15,531 nt of DNA from assembly GCA_017386965.1 (NCBI GenBank), contig JAFOGE010000092.1, positions 1-15,531 on the forward strand, written 5' to 3'. The position numbers and the translations under genes were made by a program. The notes beneath the pieces are model-generated. The model did not search any database, had not been told where the DNA came from, and saw only the letters and a list, made by a program, of their open reading frames with translations. Shown here in pieces: positions 12,647-15,531 of this stretch; position 1 is the first letter of the stretch, and each line of letters starts with the position of its first letter. This DNA comes from Clostridia bacterium (GTDB lineage: Bacteria > Bacillota > Clostridia > Oscillospirales > CAG-272).

Positions 12647-15531
12647 ATGCACGGCTTCGTTCATCTTCACCTGCATAGCGAATACAGTCTGCTCGACGGC
12701 GCGTGTCGGATCTCCGAGATCCCCGCGCGTGTCAAGGAATGCGGTCAGGAGGCGGTGGCTATTACCGATCACGGCGCCATGTACGGCGTGATCGCCTTTG
12801 ACCGCGCCTGCCGCGAGGCAGGGGTGCATCCCATTATCGGATGTGAGGTTTACGTCGCTCCGAATTCTCGCTTTGACAAGACGCCAAGCGCGGACGGATA
12901 TGCGGACCATCTGGTACTCCTCTGCGAAAACATGACCGGATACCGCAACCTCATCGAGATGGTTTCGCTCTCCTATACCGAGGGCTTTTATAATAAGCCG
13001 CGCGTGGACGAGGAGCTGTTGCGTACGCATTCCGAGGGACTGATTGCGCTTTCTGCCTGCCTTGGCGGAAGAATCCCAAAGCTTCTCTCAAAGGGGGACG
13101 TTGCGGGCGCGCGTGCGTTTGCGCTTCGGTATGCCTCCATCTTTGGAAAAGATCGTTTTTATATTGAATTACAGGATCACGGCATGGCTGAGCAGAAGGC
13201 AATCCTGCCGATGCTTGCCGATCTCGCCGCCTCCACGGGGCTTCCCCTGGTAGCAACCAACGACTGTCATTATCTGCGGCGGAAGGATGCGCAGACCCAG
13301 GCGGTGCTGATGTGCATTCAGACGCAGACTACCGTGGACGCAGGACGTCCCGCTGCCTTTGCTACGGACGAGCTTTACCTCAAGGACACCAACGGGATGG
13401 AGATGCTCTTCCGCGCCTATCCCGAGGCGATCCAAAACACCTGCCGCATTGCCGAGCGATGCAATGTGGAGTTCGATTTTTCCACCACGTATCTTCCAAA
13501 ATTCCCGTGCTCCAATGGTGAAAGCGCAAAGGAGGCACTCCGCCGACTGACCCTTCAGGGCTTGGAGAAGCGGATCGAGCGGGGACAGATCCTCTTTGAT
13601 CGCAATACGAAGGAGGACTATCTTGATCGGATCGAATATGAGCTTTCGGTCATCGGAGAGATGGGATACGCCGACTATTTCCTGATCGTGCAGGATTACG
13701 TAGCCTTTGCAAAGTCCCGTGATATCCCCGTCGGACCCGGAAGAGGATCGGGTGCGGGAAGTCTTGTCGCCTTTGCGTTGGGGATCACGGACGTGGACTC
13801 CATTCGCTTTGATCTGCTCTTTGAGCGTTTTCTCAATCCCGAGCGTGTCAGCATGCCGGATATTGATATTGACTTTTGCTATAACCGCCGTGACGAAGTG
13901 ATCGACTATGTCACGCGGAAATACGGAGCCGATCACGTGTCGCAGATCATTACCTTCGGTACACTTGCCGCACGCGCGGCGATCCGCGATGTGGGAAGGG
14001 CGCTCGGAATGTCCTATCAGGATGTGGATGCCGTCGCCCGCGCCGTGCCGCAGGAATTGAATATTACCATTGAGCAGGCTCTGCGGATGCCGACACTCAA
14101 GCAGCTCTACGAAAGCTCCGAGCGTGTGCAGACTTTGGTCGATACCGCGATGGCGCTGGAGGGAATGCCGCGCAACGTTTCGATTCATGCGGCAGGTGTT
14201 GTCATCACCGACCGCCCAATCTCGGATTACGTTCCGCTTGCGTTGAGCAACGAAACCGTTGTCACGCAGTTCGATATGGATACCATCGCGCGTCTTGGGC
14301 TTTTGAAATTCGACTTTCTGGCCTTGCGGTATCTGACCATCATTCACGATGCCGAAAAGCAGATCCGGGAGGAGAATCCCGATTTTGATATCGAGAAGAT
14401 CCCGTTGGATGATCCTGCAACCTACCGCTTGATCTCCTCCGGAAAGACCTCCGGTGTCTTCCAGCTGGAGTCGGCAGGCATGCGGCAGATGCTTTCCAAC
14501 CTGGCCCCCGAGCGGCTGGACGACGTGATCGCGGCCATTGCGCTCTACCGTCCCGGACCGATGGACTCCATTCCGACCTTTATTGAGTGCCGTCACCACC
14601 CCGAAAAGGTAACTTATGCCACTCCGCTTCTGGAGCCGATTCTGCGCTCTACCTACGGATGCACGGTTTATCAGGAGCAGGTGATGAGCATCTTCCGCGA
14701 GATTGCGGGATATACCTTCGGGCACGCCGACGTTGTCCGCCGTGCGATGTCCAAGAAGAAGGCATCGGTGCTTTTGGCTGAGCGCGAGAGCTTCCTTACG
14801 GGTGCGGCCGAGCGAGGCGTGGAGAAAGCGGTTGCCGAAAAGCTCTTTACCGATATGGAGAGCTTTGCGAACTATGCCTTTAACAAATCGCATGCCGCAG
14901 CCTATGGCATTATTTCTTACCGGACGGCTTACCTTAAATGTCACCATCCGAGGGCATATTTTGCAGCGCTGTTGACCAGCGTTCTAGGTAACCAGACCAA
15001 GATCGCGGAGTATATTGCCGAATGCGCATCCCGTGGGATCCGCGTTCTGCCGCCCAGCATCAACGAGAGCCGTATGCTTTTCTCGGTGTCGGGAAAGCAT
15101 ATTCGCTTCGGGCTTTTGGCCCTGAAAAACGTGGGACGCCAGTTCCTCGAGCAGATCTTCCGCGAGCGGCAGAACGGGCCGTTCTCCTCCTTTGAGGATT
15201 TTATCGACCGTATGCCGGCGGGAGAGTTGAATAAGAGAATGGTGGAATCCCTTCTGCGCGCAGGTGCCTTCGACGGCCTTGGACTGCACCGCAGTCAGAT
15301 GCTTGCCGTATCCGAGCGCATGATCGACCGCGCGGCCGAAAAGGGAAGAAACAACCTGGACGGCCAGCTGGATATGTTTTCGATGGTGGGGGGCGCACGC
15401 ACGGAGCTTTCCTGCACCTATCCTGATATTCCCGAGCTCGGGATCCGCGAAAAGCTATTGATGGAAAAGGATGCAGCCGGGATGTACTTCTCGGGACAGC
15501 TTTTGGATGAATACGCAAAGCATATTGCGGA
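12647..15531 (+). CDS. dnaE: DNA polymerase III alpha subunit DnaE (3' end outside window)
   Basis: Replicative or lagging-strand DNA polymerase of the C family. The frame is open from the ATG at 12647 (GGGAGGG 6 bases upstream) to the window edge, 961 codons; the family has about 1,150, so the C-terminal fifth is missing. The N-terminal PHP domain keeps its metal-ligand motifs: HLHLHSEYSLLDGA, ITDHGAMYG, IGCEVYVAP, ALSACLGG and ATNDCHY. The palm has VGPGRGSGAGSLVAF, catalytic Asp405 and Asp407 in PDIDIDF, and Asp556 in LLKFDFLALRYLT. Further conserved blocks are SIHAAGVVI, GVFQLES, ALYRPGPMD, VYQEQVM and NKSHAAAYG. QLDMF (907-911) matches the sliding-clamp binding site. Near the edge the usual SGHPL motif reads SGQLL. 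Clostridia usually also have PolC, so DnaE here may be the partner polymerase. Confidence 0.98.
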   Translation, partial: MHGFVHLHLHSEYSLLDGACRISEIPARVKECGQEAVAITDHGAMYGVIAFDRACREAGVHPIIGCEVYVAPNSRFDKTPSADGYADHLVLLCENMTGYRNLIEMVSLSYTEGFYNKPRVDEELLRTHSEGLIALSACLGGRIPKLLSKGDVAGARAFALRYASIFGKDRFYIELQDHGMAEQKAILPMLADLAASTGLPLVATNDCHYLRRKDAQTQAVLMCIQTQTTVDAGRPAAFATDELYLKDTNGMEMLFRAYPEAIQNTCRIAERCNVEFDFSTTYLPKFPCSNGESAKEALRRLTLQGLEKRIERGQILFDRNTKEDYLDRIEYELSVIGEMGYADYFLIVQDYVAFAKSRDIPVGPGRGSGAGSLVAFALGITDVDSIRFDLLFERFLNPERVSMPDIDIDFCYNRRDEVIDYVTRKYGADHVSQIITFGTLAARAAIRDVGRALGMSYQDVDAVARAVPQELNITIEQALRMPTLKQLYESSERVQTLVDTAMALEGMPRNVSIHAAGVVITDRPISDYVPLALSNETVVTQFDMDTIARLGLLKFDFLALRYLTIIHDAEKQIREENPDFDIEKIPLDDPATYRLISSGKTSGVFQLESAGMRQMLSNLAPERLDDVIAAIALYRPGPMDSIPTFIECRHHPEKVTYATPLLEPILRSTYGCTVYQEQVMSIFREIAGYTFGHADVVRRAMSKKKASVLLAERESFLTGAAERGVEKAVAEKLFTDMESFANYAFNKSHAAAYGIISYRTAYLKCHHPRAYFAALLTSVLGNQTKIAEYIAECASRGIRVLPPSINESRMLFSVSGKHIRFGLLALKNVGRQFLEQIFRERQNGPFSSFEDFIDRMPAGELNKRMVESLLRAGAFDGLGLHRSQMLAVSERMIDRAAEKGRNNLDGQLDMFSMVGGARTELSCTYPDIPELGIREKLLMEKDAAGMYFSGQLLDEYAKHIA

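Noticed and set aside
13169..14947. 592-aa open frame on the minus strand
   Set aside because: It lies entirely inside dnaE on the opposite strand. The plus-strand frame has full DnaE motifs; the antisense product shows no recognisable domain.
1..15531. Mobile element, defence system or biosynthetic cluster
   Set aside because: All genes are core or common accessory genes with uniform base use; no transposase, integrase, nuclease system, terminal repeats or tRNA-linked boundary is visible.

Overview
The window reads as a chromosomal housekeeping segment from a moderately GC-rich member of the Clostridia (Firmicutes). The reasons are strong AGGAGG-type ribosome binding sites, sigma-A-like promoters, a murB-whiA-dnaE cluster, a coaE-lytic transglycosylase pair and a prfA...sua5 pair. 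An uncultured gut or rumen lineage near Oscillospirales or Christensenellales would fit, but that placement is an inference. I see no phage, insertion sequence, CRISPR array, rRNA or tRNA. About 96% of the sequence is coding.

Layout. (1) Positions 1-862 (+) hold the C-terminal part of an elongation factor G-type translocase. It ends at a strong hairpin (877-940) that can also serve the opposite strand. (2) From 9809 down to 945 lie nine tightly packed minus-strand genes: a Gfo/Idh/MocA oxidoreductase, coaE, a membrane-anchored lytic transglycosylase, an M18 aminopeptidase, prfA, a DUF2500 membrane protein, sua5, a ParC/GyrA-type topoisomerase subunit, and a small Glu/Ala-repeat protein with one C-terminal membrane segment. 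Gaps are 0-64 bases and two junctions overlap, so this is probably one operon read from a promoter at 9869-9897. (3) Positions 9810-9988 form a divergent control region with two back-to-back promoters of identical layout (TTGCAA, 17 bases, TATAAT) and a small inverted repeat between them. (4) From 9989 onward (+) lie murB, whiA, a Cof-type HAD hydrolase and dnaE. dnaE is open at the right edge of the window, with 961 codons visible.

How the genes fit together. The set covers translation (EF-G, RF1, and the t6A tRNA-modification enzyme Sua5), DNA replication and topology (DnaE, ParC), cell wall (MurB, lytic transglycosylase), division and morphology control (WhiA), and CoA synthesis (CoaE). 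The rest (oxidoreductase, HAD phosphatase, aminopeptidase, DUF2500 and the Glu/Ala-rich protein) have no assigned substrate.

I found no convincing new multi-gene system. The points most worth a second look are the repeat-built acidic tail-anchored protein at the operon end, the symmetric divergent promoter, synteny differences (rapZ and yvcK absent between murB and whiA; DUF2500 where prmC often sits) and a few substitutions at normally conserved positions in ParC, MurB and DnaE.
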